Shown here one piece after another: positions 7,795-18,223 of a stretch of DNA of 64,000 nucleotides. Each line of letters begins with the position of its first letter. Positions within the stretch are counted from its first letter, which is position 1. The DNA lies in contig CANMFL010000003.1 of assembly GCA_947497185.1 (NCBI GenBank), forward strand, positions 310,001-374,000, given 5' to 3'. The position numbers and the translations under genes were made by a program. Source of the stretch: an uncultured Paracoccaceae bacterium (GTDB taxonomy: Bacteria > Pseudomonadota > Alphaproteobacteria > Rhodobacterales > Rhodobacteraceae). The notes beneath the pieces were generated by a model that saw only the letters and a program-made list of their open reading frames with translations, made no database searches and had not been told where the DNA came from.

Positions 7795-8576
7795 CGGATT
7801 TGCACCGTTGCACCCAGCATTTGGTCTGCTGCCGAGATCACTTTTGAATTCAACTCGTAACCACGCTGTGCCTCAATCAAATCGGTGACTTCCTTTACAG
7901 GATCGACCGAGCTTTCCTCTAAATACCCCTGTCGAAAGGTTCCCAAACCATCAACGCCCGGCTCGGATATCGTAGGCGGGCCTGACGCGGGGCTTTCGAC
8001 GAACATGTTGGACCCAATAGCCTCTAAACCTTTAGGATTGGTGAAGCCGGCGAGGTTAAATTGACCCAATTGCTCTGGTTCGACGCGATCATCAAAGAAC
8101 GCGTAGACCTCGCCATCAGCGTTGATCGAAATCGACTGCGTCTCTTCTGGAATAGTGATGTTCGGGACAACTGGAAAACCGTCAGACGTCACAATCAAAC
8201 CGTCGCCAGTCCGCTTCAACCCACCATCGCGGGTGTACGCCGCAGTACCGTTAGGTAGCGTAACCTCAAGATAACCGCGCCCTTCAATGGCCACATCAAG
8301 ATCACCGCCGGTCTGCGCAACAGCACCTTGCGCCAAAATCATAGAGACCGCTGTCGAGCGAACGCCAAGCCCCATTTGAATGCCAGTCGGCAGTACGGTC
8401 CCATCAGTTGCGTTGATCGATCCAGGGCGGGCAACCTGCTGGTAATGTAGGTCGGCAAATTCGGCACGCCGCGCATTATAGCCCGTCGTGTTCATGTTCG
8501 CGAGATTGTTTGAAATAACTTCGACGCGTGTTTGTTGCGCAGCCATACCAGCAGCCGCAATTTGTAATGCTCGCAT
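7791..8576 (-). CDS. flgG: Flagellar distal rod protein FlgG
   Basis: Forms the distal rod of the flagellar axle. It has the N-terminal axial motif region (AAAGMAAQQTRVEVISNNLANMNTTGYN split across residues 7-34), the conserved GRGYLEVTLPNG core, and the C-terminal helix 'DLIEAQRGYELNSKVISAADQML'. Its 261 residues match FlgG exactly. It lies between flgF (12 bases upstream) and flgA (overlapping). Like the other axial proteins it has no signal peptide and is exported through the flagellar type III apparatus. Confidence 0.95.
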   Translation of the reverse strand: MRALQIAAAGMAAQQTRVEVISNNLANMNTTGYNARRAEFADLHYQQVARPGSINATDGTVLPTGIQMGLGVRSTAVSMILAQGAVAQTGGDLDVAIEGRGYLEVTLPNGTAAYTRDGGLKRTGDGLIVTSDGFPVVPNITIPEETQSISINADGEVYAFFDDRVEPEQLGQFNLAGFTNPKGLEAIGSNMFVESPASGPPTISEPGVDGLGTFRQGYLEESSVDPVKEVTDLIEAQRGYELNSKVISAADQMLGATVQIR

Positions 8577-8588
8577 ATCAATACTCCT

Positions 8589-9305
8589 TTAACGGCCCAT
8601 GGCCTGCATGACGGCGCGGATACGCTCGTCCTCTTTATCTAAGAAACTTTGACCCAGTTCATACGCGCGCTGAACTTCGATCATTCGGGCGATTTCAAGC
8701 GTCGGATTTACGTTCGAGCCTTCGAGAAAACCTTGAACGACACGCGCATCGGGGGCGCCATCGAACCCATCGGGCGCCACAAATCGGGTGCCACCTTCGC
8801 GCGTCAGACCCTGCGGATTATTGGGAACGACAAGCCCGACCTGTCCGACCAACTGACCACCAGCGCTGACCACTCCGTCTGCGCCAATAACAACAGGACC
8901 CGCGCCCGTTGGAACGAAAACCGGTGCACCGCCAGCGTCCAAGACAGGGAAACCGTCAGCCGTGACAAGATCGCCATTTTCGTTGGGTGTAAAATGACCA
9001 GCCCGTGTCAATCTTTCGCCGTTTGGCGTTTGAATCAGGAAAAATCCGTCGCCCTCGATTGCGAGATCAAATGTCGCGTTCGTTTGCTTTAACGCACCTT
9101 GTGCCTCCATGGTGTCGCGCACACGAGCGGTCGCCATCGATAACGAGTCGTGGTCATTGCCCAAAGCATTCACATATTCCGAAAAAATCACGCCCTCGGC
9201 CCGGAATCCGGTCGTCGATGCATTGGCGATGTTGTTCGCTACGACGCGCATTTCATTTGCGAGACCTGACTGTCGGGTCAGTGCAGTATATGTTGCGTTA
9301 TCCAT
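8589..9305 (-). CDS. flgF: Flagellar proximal rod protein FlgF
   Basis: Rod protein of 238 residues with the axial N-terminus (VVANNIANASTTGFRAEG), the GDGFFLIQTPNGERLTRAGHF core, and the C-terminal helical segment EIARMIEVQRAYELGQS. It is homologous to FlgG but has the shorter length and the TRQSGLANEM start typical of FlgF. It follows fliQ by three bases and precedes flgG, the usual rod gene order in this group. Confidence 0.92.
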   Translation of the reverse strand: MDNATYTALTRQSGLANEMRVVANNIANASTTGFRAEGVIFSEYVNALGNDHDSLSMATARVRDTMEAQGALKQTNATFDLAIEGDGFFLIQTPNGERLTRAGHFTPNENGDLVTADGFPVLDAGGAPVFVPTGAGPVVIGADGVVSAGGQLVGQVGLVVPNNPQGLTREGGTRFVAPDGFDGAPDARVVQGFLEGSNVNPTLEIARMIEVQRAYELGQSFLDKEDERIRAVMQAMGR

Positions 9306-9308
9306 GGC

Positions 9309-9578
9309 TTATCCTCCGATGATAACCGGTATTAATGTAGCTTGGAAAAAGCTGACCAACGTCTCTGACATGAAATTCATGGTTCCCCAGAACACAGCAA
9401 TGATCGCCGCGAGTTTCGGAACGAATGTGAGCGTCATTTCCTGAATAGAGGTCAGCGCTTGGAACAAGCCGATTGCCAATCCTACGGTTAACGCCACGGT
9501 CAGAATGGGAATGGACACGACAAAACCGGTCCACAGCCCTTCCCGAAGGGTGTCGTAGAATAACGCCTCGGACATCAT
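9309..9578 (-). CDS. fliQ: Flagellar export gate protein FliQ
   Basis: Small membrane protein of 89 residues with two transmembrane helices, part of the FliPQR export gate. Conserved elements visible are GLFQALTSIQEMTLTFVPKL in the middle and the C-terminal hydrophobic tail ending VIIGG. The start overlaps the fliE stop by one base. fliP and fliR, its partners, are not in the window. Confidence 0.93.
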   Translation of the reverse strand: MMSEALFYDTLREGLWTGFVVSIPILTVALTVGLAIGLFQALTSIQEMTLTFVPKLAAIIAVFWGTMNFMSETLVSFFQATLIPVIIGG

Positions 9579-9862
9579 CAGAGAGGCATCCGCAACAATT
9601 CTTGATAAGCTTCGACGACCTTGTCACGCACGGCCACAACCGACTGCACGGCTAGTTCCGTTTGGGCCAGTGCCTCGACCAAGGCATGCGGGTCAGCGCC
9701 AGACGTCATCGCGGAAACAGCCGTTGCTTCGCTTTGCTGTAACGTTGAAATAAAATCTTTAGCGCCATCGAACACCGCCCCACCCATCGCCGCTGGGTCC
9801 GCGCCTGTTACCGCCTTTGTCGCTGCGTAATTCTGAGCGGCGAGTGTATTCCGAATATCCAT
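9578..9862 (-). CDS. fliE: Flagellar hook-basal body complex protein FliE
   Basis: Adaptor of 94 residues that joins the MS ring to the rod. It shows the typical C-terminal helix ALAQTELAVQSVVAVRDKVV followed by AYQELLRMPL. It overlaps fliQ by one base and follows flgC by 12 bases, so it belongs to the flgB-flgC-fliE rod cassette. Confidence 0.93.
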   Translation of the reverse strand: MDIRNTLAAQNYAATKAVTGADPAAMGGAVFDGAKDFISTLQQSEATAVSAMTSGADPHALVEALAQTELAVQSVVAVRDKVVEAYQELLRMPL

Positions 9863-9874
9863 TCTGACTATTCC

Positions 9875-10267
9875 TTATCTTCTGAGTAAATCCATCAAAG
9901 ACGTCGACATCTGACGTACTTGATCGAACATTTTGAGATTGGCCTCATAACTACGCTGCGCCTCTCGCGCGTCAGCGATTTCGATGATCAGGTTCACATT
10001 CGACCCGTCATAATATCCATTGTCGTTCGCCATGGGGTGGTTTGGATCGAACACCTGACTCAGTTCACTTTGATCAAGCCGCACGTTCCCTACAGAAACG
10101 CTGCCTTGCGCCGGACCGCGTACTGTTTCTTCGAAGGAAACCGTTTTGCGGCGATATCCGGGCGTGTCCGTATTCGCGATGTTTTCAGAGACATGGCGCA
10201 GTCTGTTCGCTTGCGCTTTCATGCCGCTAGACGCGACTGACATTGCGTCGGAAAAATCATATGCCAT
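9875..10267 (-). CDS. flgC: Flagellar proximal rod protein FlgC
   Basis: Proximal rod protein, 130 residues. It has the axial segment RLRHVSENIANTDTPGYRRK and a C-terminal helix with EIADAREAQRSYEANLKMFD, both diagnostic for FlgC. The flgB stop lies three bases upstream and fliE 12 bases downstream. Confidence 0.95.
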   Translation of the reverse strand: MAYDFSDAMSVASSGMKAQANRLRHVSENIANTDTPGYRRKTVSFEETVRGPAQGSVSVGNVRLDQSELSQVFDPNHPMANDNGYYDGSNVNLIIEIADAREAQRSYEANLKMFDQVRQMSTSLMDLLRR

Positions 10268-10270
10268 GAT

Positions 10271-10654
10271 CTACCTGCCCAAAGTCGTGCGCAGAACCGT
10301 CATGCCGTGACGGTAAATCGCAAGCGCGCGCGAATGTTCTCGCGAGACTTCAACAGACCGCAGCATCTCGTCTTCGATCGAGACAGAATTGCCATTCGGC
10401 GCGGGCTCTGCACGGGATTCAGTGGGATTGACCTGCGCTTGCGCGGCTGCACCACCGTTCAAATGGCTGGCGCGTGTCGCTTTCATGCTCGTCGCTGGAT
10501 TTTGCTCAACTGTCTTCGCAAACGACGACATTTCTAACGCGCGAAAATTAGGTGTGTCCGCGTTTGCAATGTTTTGCGCAACGACAGCCTGACGGCTACC
10601 CGCATGTCGCGCCATCGCACCGGCGGTCTGAAATAGTTCAAGATTTTGATACAT
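10271..10654 (-). CDS. flgB: Flagellar proximal rod protein FlgB
   Basis: First gene of the leftward flagellar operon. FlgB of 127 residues contains VVAQNIANADTPNFRALEMS and the C-terminal EDEMLRSVEVSREHSRALAIY segment. It begins 82 bases from the divergent fliI start, so the promoter or promoters for both directions must lie in that short gap. Confidence 0.92.
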   Translation of the reverse strand: MYQNLELFQTAGAMARHAGSRQAVVAQNIANADTPNFRALEMSSFAKTVEQNPATSMKATRASHLNGGAAAQAQVNPTESRAEPAPNGNSVSIEDEMLRSVEVSREHSRALAIYRHGMTVLRTTLGR

Positions 10655-10736
10655 CGGGGTTCTCCCTCGTGTGACTTCAACAAAGCTTTAACGGTGATTC
10701 CTTAAAAAGAAGTTGTCTCAAACCGAAAGGAACACG

Positions 10737-12083
10737 ATGAACATCACGTTTATCGAAAAAGTAGCGACCTCAATTCAGGCGCTGTTACCGACCCATCCCA
10801 TTGGAAGGGTTGAAGAAATCAACGGCGCTGTGGCACAGGTATCCGGAATTTCGCAAATCGCCGGATTAGGTGATCCAGTTTCGATTTATGCGGGATCACG
10901 TCGAATTTCGGGTGAAATCATCCAACTCGGCGACGGAATCGCGACAATTCTGGTCGAAGAAGCGATGGAGGGAATCAAGTTAAACGACGCTGTCCATCTG
11001 CATAAACCTATCCGATTTGCCCCCGATGAAAGTTGGATCGGACGTGTGATCGACCCCAACGGCGAACCGTTGGATGGTGCTCCGATCCTTCAAGGTAAAC
11101 GCGCCGTGCCTTTGCGTCGCGGCCCACCCCCAGCGCATACACGACGACAGATGGGCGAACGGCTTGAGACTTCGCTGGCAATTTTCAACACCTTTTTACC
11201 TCTCGTTAAGGGACAACGGATAGGCTTATTTGCAGGCTCAGGCGTCGGAAAATCGACATTGATCGCCGACCTCGCGCAAAGCGCCACTGCCGATTTGATT
11301 GTGATCGCGCTGATCGGTGAAAGGGGGCGTGAGCTGGTTCATTTTATCGAAAACGTGCTTGGACCCGAAGGAATGGCGCGTTCGATTATCGTCGCGGCGA
11401 CATCAGATCGCGCACCGCAAATCCGTCGCCGCTGCGCCCTCGCCGCCATGGCAGTCGCAGAACATTTCCGCGATCAAGGACTACATGTCGTGCTATTTGC
11501 CGATTCGATGACGCGGTTTTGCGAAGCCCACCGCGAGGTTGCTATCGCCGCCGGAGAAGACGCATCACTGCGCGGCTATCCCGCATCAATGGTGCCCGCA
11601 ATCGCGAGCCTATGCGAGCGCGCGGGGCCTGGGACCAAGGACACAGGCGACATCACAGCGGTATTTTCCGTGCTCGTATCTGGGTCCGACATGGAAGAAC
11701 CCGTCGCAGACATTATGCGAGGCATTCTTGACGGGCACATCGTGATGGACCGAGAAATCGCAGAACGCGGGCGGTTTCCGGCAATTGACGTCCTAAAGTC
11801 AGTCTCCCGTTCGTTGCCAGCGGCAGCTGAACGCCACGAGAACGCGCTTATTTCCAAGGCACGCGAACATCTCGGCAACTACAAGAATGCAGAGTTGATG
11901 ATCCAGGCGGGGCTATATGTAAAAGGATCAGACCCGAAGGTCGACGACGCCATCAAAAGCCACGACGCGCTTGAAACGTTTCTAGCCGTTCGTGACAGCC
12001 GAGGCATTAAATCGCATTTCGATGCGTTAAACCGTACAATGCCAGATAGTATGTTGAACCGCGCTGTGGGTGCTGGAGGCTGA
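10737..12083 (+). CDS. fliI: Flagellum-specific ATPase FliI
   Basis: ATPase of the flagellar type III export apparatus, 448 residues. Walker A is GLFAGSGVGKST, Walker B lies in the VVLFADSMTRF segment, and GERGREL is the conserved loop shared with F1-beta. I choose ATG 10737 because AAAGGA stands seven bases before it; the ATG-less upstream extension to 10713 has no ribosome site. It is the only rightward gene of this block and is divergent from flgB. FliH, its usual partner, is not next to it. Confidence 0.93.
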   Translation: MNITFIEKVATSIQALLPTHPIGRVEEINGAVAQVSGISQIAGLGDPVSIYAGSRRISGEIIQLGDGIATILVEEAMEGIKLNDAVHLHKPIRFAPDESWIGRVIDPNGEPLDGAPILQGKRAVPLRRGPPPAHTRRQMGERLETSLAIFNTFLPLVKGQRIGLFAGSGVGKSTLIADLAQSATADLIVIALIGERGRELVHFIENVLGPEGMARSIIVAATSDRAPQIRRRCALAAMAVAEHFRDQGLHVVLFADSMTRFCEAHREVAIAAGEDASLRGYPASMVPAIASLCERAGPGTKDTGDITAVFSVLVSGSDMEEPVADIMRGILDGHIVMDREIAERGRFPAIDVLKSVSRSLPAAAERHENALISKAREHLGNYKNAELMIQAGLYVKGSDPKVDDAIKSHDALETFLAVRDSRGIKSHFDALNRTMPDSMLNRAVGAGG

Positions 12084-12123
12084 TGTGATTTAGTCGACTT
12101 CGCGAAACAATTTTATTCCTGAA

Positions 12124-12154
12124 AACCGCGCAAACCCTTGGGGATCGCGCGGTT
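12124..12154. terminator. Hairpin between convergent fliI and gyrB
   Basis: An 8-base-pair GC-rich stem (12124-12131 with 12147-12154) with a further CCC/GGG pairing inside the loop lies in the 92-base gap between two convergent genes. The following T-rich stretch is interrupted, so the call rests on position and symmetry. Confidence 0.45.
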
Positions 12155-12175
12155 ATTTCGGCAATTAATCTGACT

Positions 12176-14611
<2,436 letters not shown>

Positions 14612-14672
14612 TTACCCCCCAAATATATGCTTTTTTCAGGGGGTTGTCACGCGTTAGCCGCTACATTTTGCG

Positions 14673-15293
14673 TCAGACGAAAGGGATCACAAGCCCCACA
14701 GCGATCAGCAAAAAGCCAGCGACGATATTGGTCCGTTTCAAGGCTGTCGGAGACGTCAAAAGTGCGCGTGCCTTGCCGATAAATGTCGCCAGAATGAGGT
14801 TCCCGATCAGCGGCACCACGAACGATAAAGTACAGATCGCCGCAATATCGTATGCCGTGACAGTCGAGAGATCAAAGAAACCGGGTAGCATGCCCATGTA
14901 GAATAAAACGGCCTTCGGATTACCGATAATCACGGCCAGCCCAGCAAGAAAGCCCGCCCACATGCCGGGACGCGTGAGCCTGCTATCGCTCGCGATGGTT
15001 TTGTCCGCATGGCGGATCAGCAACACGCCCATCACGATAAACATGAGGCAGGCGATCCAGCCAATCGCTTCGAGGATACCCCCGTAAACTGAAATTAACC
15101 ACGTTAAACCAAAGATCGCGACAAGCGGCCAAAGCACATCGCCGATAACAACGCCCAATGCCAATGGCCACGCCCCGTGAAACCCGCCCGACAACGTGCG
15201 TGCGATCAACGCGACCCAGACAGGTCCGGGCGTGAGGAAAAGAACCAACAACGCGCCTGCATAAAGCAGTAGGTCAGAAATCGAGAGTGTCAT
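14673..15293 (-). CDS. LysE/RhtB-family amino acid exporter
   Basis: A 206-residue membrane protein with about six hydrophobic segments and the family start region FLTPGPVWVALIARTLSGG. The conserved GNPKAVLFYMG segment is at about residue 125. The family exports amino acids or related metabolites. I use ATG 15293; a TTG directly before it would add one residue. It sits between the VOC gene and gyrB. The substrate cannot be told from sequence. Confidence 0.82.
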   Translation of the reverse strand: MTLSISDLLLYAGALLVLFLTPGPVWVALIARTLSGGFHGAWPLALGVVIGDVLWPLVAIFGLTWLISVYGGILEAIGWIACLMFIVMGVLLIRHADKTIASDSRLTRPGMWAGFLAGLAVIIGNPKAVLFYMGMLPGFFDLSTVTAYDIAAICTLSFVVPLIGNLILATFIGKARALLTSPTALKRTNIVAGFLLIAVGLVIPFV

Positions 15294-15343
15294 CAAAATG
15301 CGCGCCCTTGCGGGTTGAATGGATCAACAAGTGGTCGCGCATA

Positions 15344-15793
15344 TCACGCAGCATTTGGCCCGTCAGGCAAGGTCAAACTACCATCGTCGTTTAGTGGCCA
15401 GAACGGATTCATCGCGACTTCCCAAACATGTCCGTCGGGATCTGAATAATAACCGGAATATCCGCCCCAGAATACCTTTTCGGGGGTCTTTAACGCAGAC
15501 GCACCGGCTTTCAACGCGAGCGCAAAGGCTGCATCAACATCCGCTTCGGTCTCAAAATTCTGCCCAAGCGTCATCCCCCCAACGCCAAGCGCGGCATCAG
15601 GGCGACCTTGATCTTTGGCAAGATTTTTCAGCCCGAATAGCCCCAGCACCATGCCATTGATCTGGTAAAATGCGACTTCTGGCAGGTCCTCTTTAGGCGT
15701 CCAACCAAGTGCGGCATAAAACGCCTTTGCACGATCCAGGTCAGCGACACCAAGGGTTATCAGCGTTGCACGTTGTGCCGGAAATTGGGTCAT
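15344..15793 (-). CDS. VOC-superfamily (glyoxalase/dioxygenase-fold) protein
   Basis: A 149-residue single-domain VOC protein. It begins with the beta-strand LITLGVADLDRAKAFYAALGW and ends with DPDGHVWEVAMNP, the two halves of the fold; possible metal ligands include the His and Glu of HVWEV. Members include glyoxalases, fosfomycin-resistance enzymes and many proteins of unknown role. Its start overlaps the recF stop by four bases, so it is translated with recF, which is an unexpected partner. Confidence 0.8.
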   Translation of the reverse strand: MTQFPAQRATLITLGVADLDRAKAFYAALGWTPKEDLPEVAFYQINGMVLGLFGLKNLAKDQGRPDAALGVGGMTLGQNFETEADVDAAFALALKAGASALKTPEKVFWGGYSGYYSDPDGHVWEVAMNPFWPLNDDGSLTLPDGPNAA

Positions 15794-16902
15794 GGTGCGG
15801 TCCTTTGGGTCACGGTTGATGCGCCGGCTTCATCGCCGACTTCGACATACTGCGCACGGCTACCGAGTTCGGCAAACAATTCTGCGCCCGTGCCAGTCAT
15901 CCACGCCTGCGCGCCAAGCGTGCATATCTCATCATAGAGGGCCGCGCGGCGGTTCGCGTCAAGGTGTGCTGCGACCTCGTCCAGCAATAAGATCGGCGGC
16001 GCACCTAGGTCGCGGGTCAGCGCGCGTGCATTGGCGAGGATGAGCGAAATCAGCAATGCTTTTTGTTCACCAGTAGAGCAGTCTTTAGCAAGAGCGTCTT
16101 TTTCCGCATATATTGCGCCCAAATCAGCACGGTGCGGACCATGTAATGCCCGCCCAGCAGCAAGATCGCGGGCGCGATTGTTCGCAAAGGTTAAGGCAAG
16201 CGCAATCGGATCGTCAGGTGCCTCGAACCCGCCCTCAGGATGGATCAACGACAACTCAGCCGTTGGAAAACCAGTCGTTGCAATTGCTTGCGCACCATTC
16301 AACTCGTTAATGGTCGCGGTCCGGTTAGCGTGGATGACCGCACCGGATTCCGCCATCTGCCGTTCCAACGCGACATACCAATGCGGGTCGCGCACCATGT
16401 CTTTCAGCAATCGGTTCCGTTCACGCATCGCCTTTTCATAGGACAATACAGCTTCGGCATGGGACGGCGTAAAACTGAGGGTTGCGCGATCCAGAAAACG
16501 CCGCCGTCCATCAGCCCCTTCGATCCAAAGGCGATCCATTGACGGGACCAACCACAAAATCCGCGCGATACGGCCAAGTGCCGTTTGCGGCGATGTCTTA
16601 CCGTCTAATTTAACTTGGCGTGACTGCGATGGCTCAGCAAATGTGCTGATTTCATGCGTCTGATTGAGCGATTGCAGGACTGATGTGACCTTCCAACCCA
16701 GCGATTCAGGTCGGCGGATCAGGTCATCCATCGCAGCGCGACGCAAACCACGCCCGGGCGATAGCATCGACACCGCTTCGATCAGGTTCGTCTTGCCCGC
16801 ACCATTCCCACCATAGATCGCAATAGGCCGCGCATCGACCTCTAGCACAGCCCGACGGTGCGAACGAAAGTGAGACAGGGTCAGTTCAGAAAGCGCGAGC
16901 AT
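15790..16902 (-). CDS. recF: DNA replication and repair protein RecF
   Basis: SMC-like ATPase that loads RecA at gaps. Walker A is IYGGNGAGKTNLIEAV (near residue 30), the signature region includes STGEQKALLISLIL, and Walker B is ILLLDEVAAHLD. The length of 370 residues is usual. It follows dnaN by 75 bases, in which the composite palindromes at 16924-16972 lie, and it overlaps the VOC gene. Confidence 0.95.
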   Translation of the reverse strand: MLALSELTLSHFRSHRRAVLEVDARPIAIYGGNGAGKTNLIEAVSMLSPGRGLRRAAMDDLIRRPESLGWKVTSVLQSLNQTHEISTFAEPSQSRQVKLDGKTSPQTALGRIARILWLVPSMDRLWIEGADGRRRFLDRATLSFTPSHAEAVLSYEKAMRERNRLLKDMVRDPHWYVALERQMAESGAVIHANRTATINELNGAQAIATTGFPTAELSLIHPEGGFEAPDDPIALALTFANNRARDLAAGRALHGPHRADLGAIYAEKDALAKDCSTGEQKALLISLILANARALTRDLGAPPILLLDEVAAHLDANRRAALYDEICTLGAQAWMTGTGAELFAELGSRAQYVEVGDEAGASTVTQRTAP

Positions 16903-16923
16903 TATCCTAAGTCACCATCGCCG

Positions 16924-16972
16924 CAGACTTTTCTGCAAAAGTCTGTCCGGAAAACAATTTGTCAAAAATTGT
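16924..16972 (-). repeat. Composite AT-rich palindromes downstream of dnaN
   Basis: Two adjacent hairpins. The first reads CAGACTTTT-CTGC-AAAAGTCTG (16924-16945), a 9-base-pair stem. The second is ACAATTT-GTCAA-AAATTGT (16954-16972), flanked by CGG/CCG. Read from dnaN, the order is AT palindrome, spacer, then TTTT/AAAA palindrome, the same order as a structure after the aminotransferase gene at 63727-63768. They may act as terminator or mRNA-stabilising hairpins for dnaN, and may belong to a dispersed repeat family. Confidence 0.55.
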
Positions 16973-16977
16973 CCGCG

Positions 16978-18096
16978 TTAAACACGCATCGGCATAACAA
17001 CATAGATGGCTGACGTGTCATTGCCTTCGCGCATCAAAGTTGGATCGCCCGAAGAATTGAACAAGAACACAGCGTTTTCGCGATCTACCTGGCTTGCGAT
17101 TTCGAGCAAGTATTTGGCGTTAAAGCCGATTTCCAAACGCTCATCACCGTAAGAAACCGCCAGCTCTTCTTCCGCAGCGCCGCTATCAGGGGCGTTCACG
17201 GACAAAATCAAACGGTCTTCATCGAGCGACAATTTCACGGCACGCGACCGTTCCGACGATACGGTAGCAACGCGGTCAACGGCCTTGGCGAATTCAGCGG
17301 CGTCAACTTCCAGCTTGCGCGTGTTGCCCGTCGGGATAACCCGCGTGTAATCAGGGAACGTGCCGTCGATGACTTTTGAAGTCAGCGTGATCGTCGGCGT
17401 CGCAAAACGAATTTTCGTCTCGGACACAGATACAGCGATCTGCATTTCGTCGTCGTCGAGCAGTTTGCGCAACTCGCCCACGGTTTTACGCGGCACGATC
17501 ACGCCAGCCATGTCGGCAGCGCCTTCAGGTAGTGCGGCGTCGATCCGTGCGAGGCGGTGACCGTCCGTTGCCACGCAACGCAGTACTTTGCCGCCATCCG
17601 CCTCGGACACGTGCATGTAGACACCGTTCAGGTAGTAACGCGTTTCTTCAGTCGAGATCGCGAATTTAGCTTTATCAAACAAGCGGCGCAGCACAGGGGC
17701 TGGCGCCGAGAAGTTCGCGGCATATTCGGACGACGCCATCACGGGGAAGTCTTCTTTTGGCAACGTCGCCAATGAGAAATTCGAGCGGCCCGCTTCGATC
17801 GTTAAACGTCCTGATGCACCGTCTTCGGTCAATGTGACCAACGAACCGTCAGGCAATTTGCGCACGATTTCGTTCAGCGTCACAGCCGAAACAGTCGTGG
17901 CCCCTGCCCGTTCAACTTTGGCTGGCGCTTTGTCCACGACTTCAATGTCGAGGTCGGTTGCGCGGAACATGACGTCGTCGCCATTTGCTTCGATCAACAC
18001 GTTTGCGAGGATCGGAATTGTGTTGCGGCGCTCAACCACGGATTGTGCTTGTGCCACGGCCTTCAGCAATGCTGCCCGTTCGATACTGAATTTCAT
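16978..18096 (-). CDS. dnaN: DNA polymerase III beta subunit (sliding clamp)
   Basis: Sliding clamp of 372 residues with the three-domain repeat pattern of DnaN. It begins MKFSIERAALLKAVAQAQ and ends in YVVMPMRV, the conserved clamp C-terminus. ATDGHRLA in domain two is intact. It lies 127 bases downstream of dnaA and upstream of recF, the classical dnaA-dnaN-recF order. Confidence 0.97.
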   Translation of the reverse strand: MKFSIERAALLKAVAQAQSVVERRNTIPILANVLIEANGDDVMFRATDLDIEVVDKAPAKVERAGATTVSAVTLNEIVRKLPDGSLVTLTEDGASGRLTIEAGRSNFSLATLPKEDFPVMASSEYAANFSAPAPVLRRLFDKAKFAISTEETRYYLNGVYMHVSEADGGKVLRCVATDGHRLARIDAALPEGAADMAGVIVPRKTVGELRKLLDDDEMQIAVSVSETKIRFATPTITLTSKVIDGTFPDYTRVIPTGNTRKLEVDAAEFAKAVDRVATVSSERSRAVKLSLDEDRLILSVNAPDSGAAEEELAVSYGDERLEIGFNAKYLLEIASQVDRENAVFLFNSSGDPTLMREGNDTSAIYVVMPMRV

Positions 18097-18223
18097 GTCC
18101 CATGCTCCGCAATATGGCGTGCTATCTGCCGCCGGGACGTAAAAACTACCCTAATTCCCGGCAGGCTCAAGCGATTTGTTGGACTGTTGCCGCCCTAAAG
18201 GGCATCGTCAAGCCGTGGGCGCG

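Noticed and set aside
10681..10706. TTAA-N10-TTAA in the flgB-fliI gap as a CtrA site
   Set aside because: Spacing is ten rather than seven bases.
17360..18142. Plus-strand open frames opposite dnaN and other long genes
   Set aside because: They are antisense shadows of conserved genes and show no ribosome sites or domain features.
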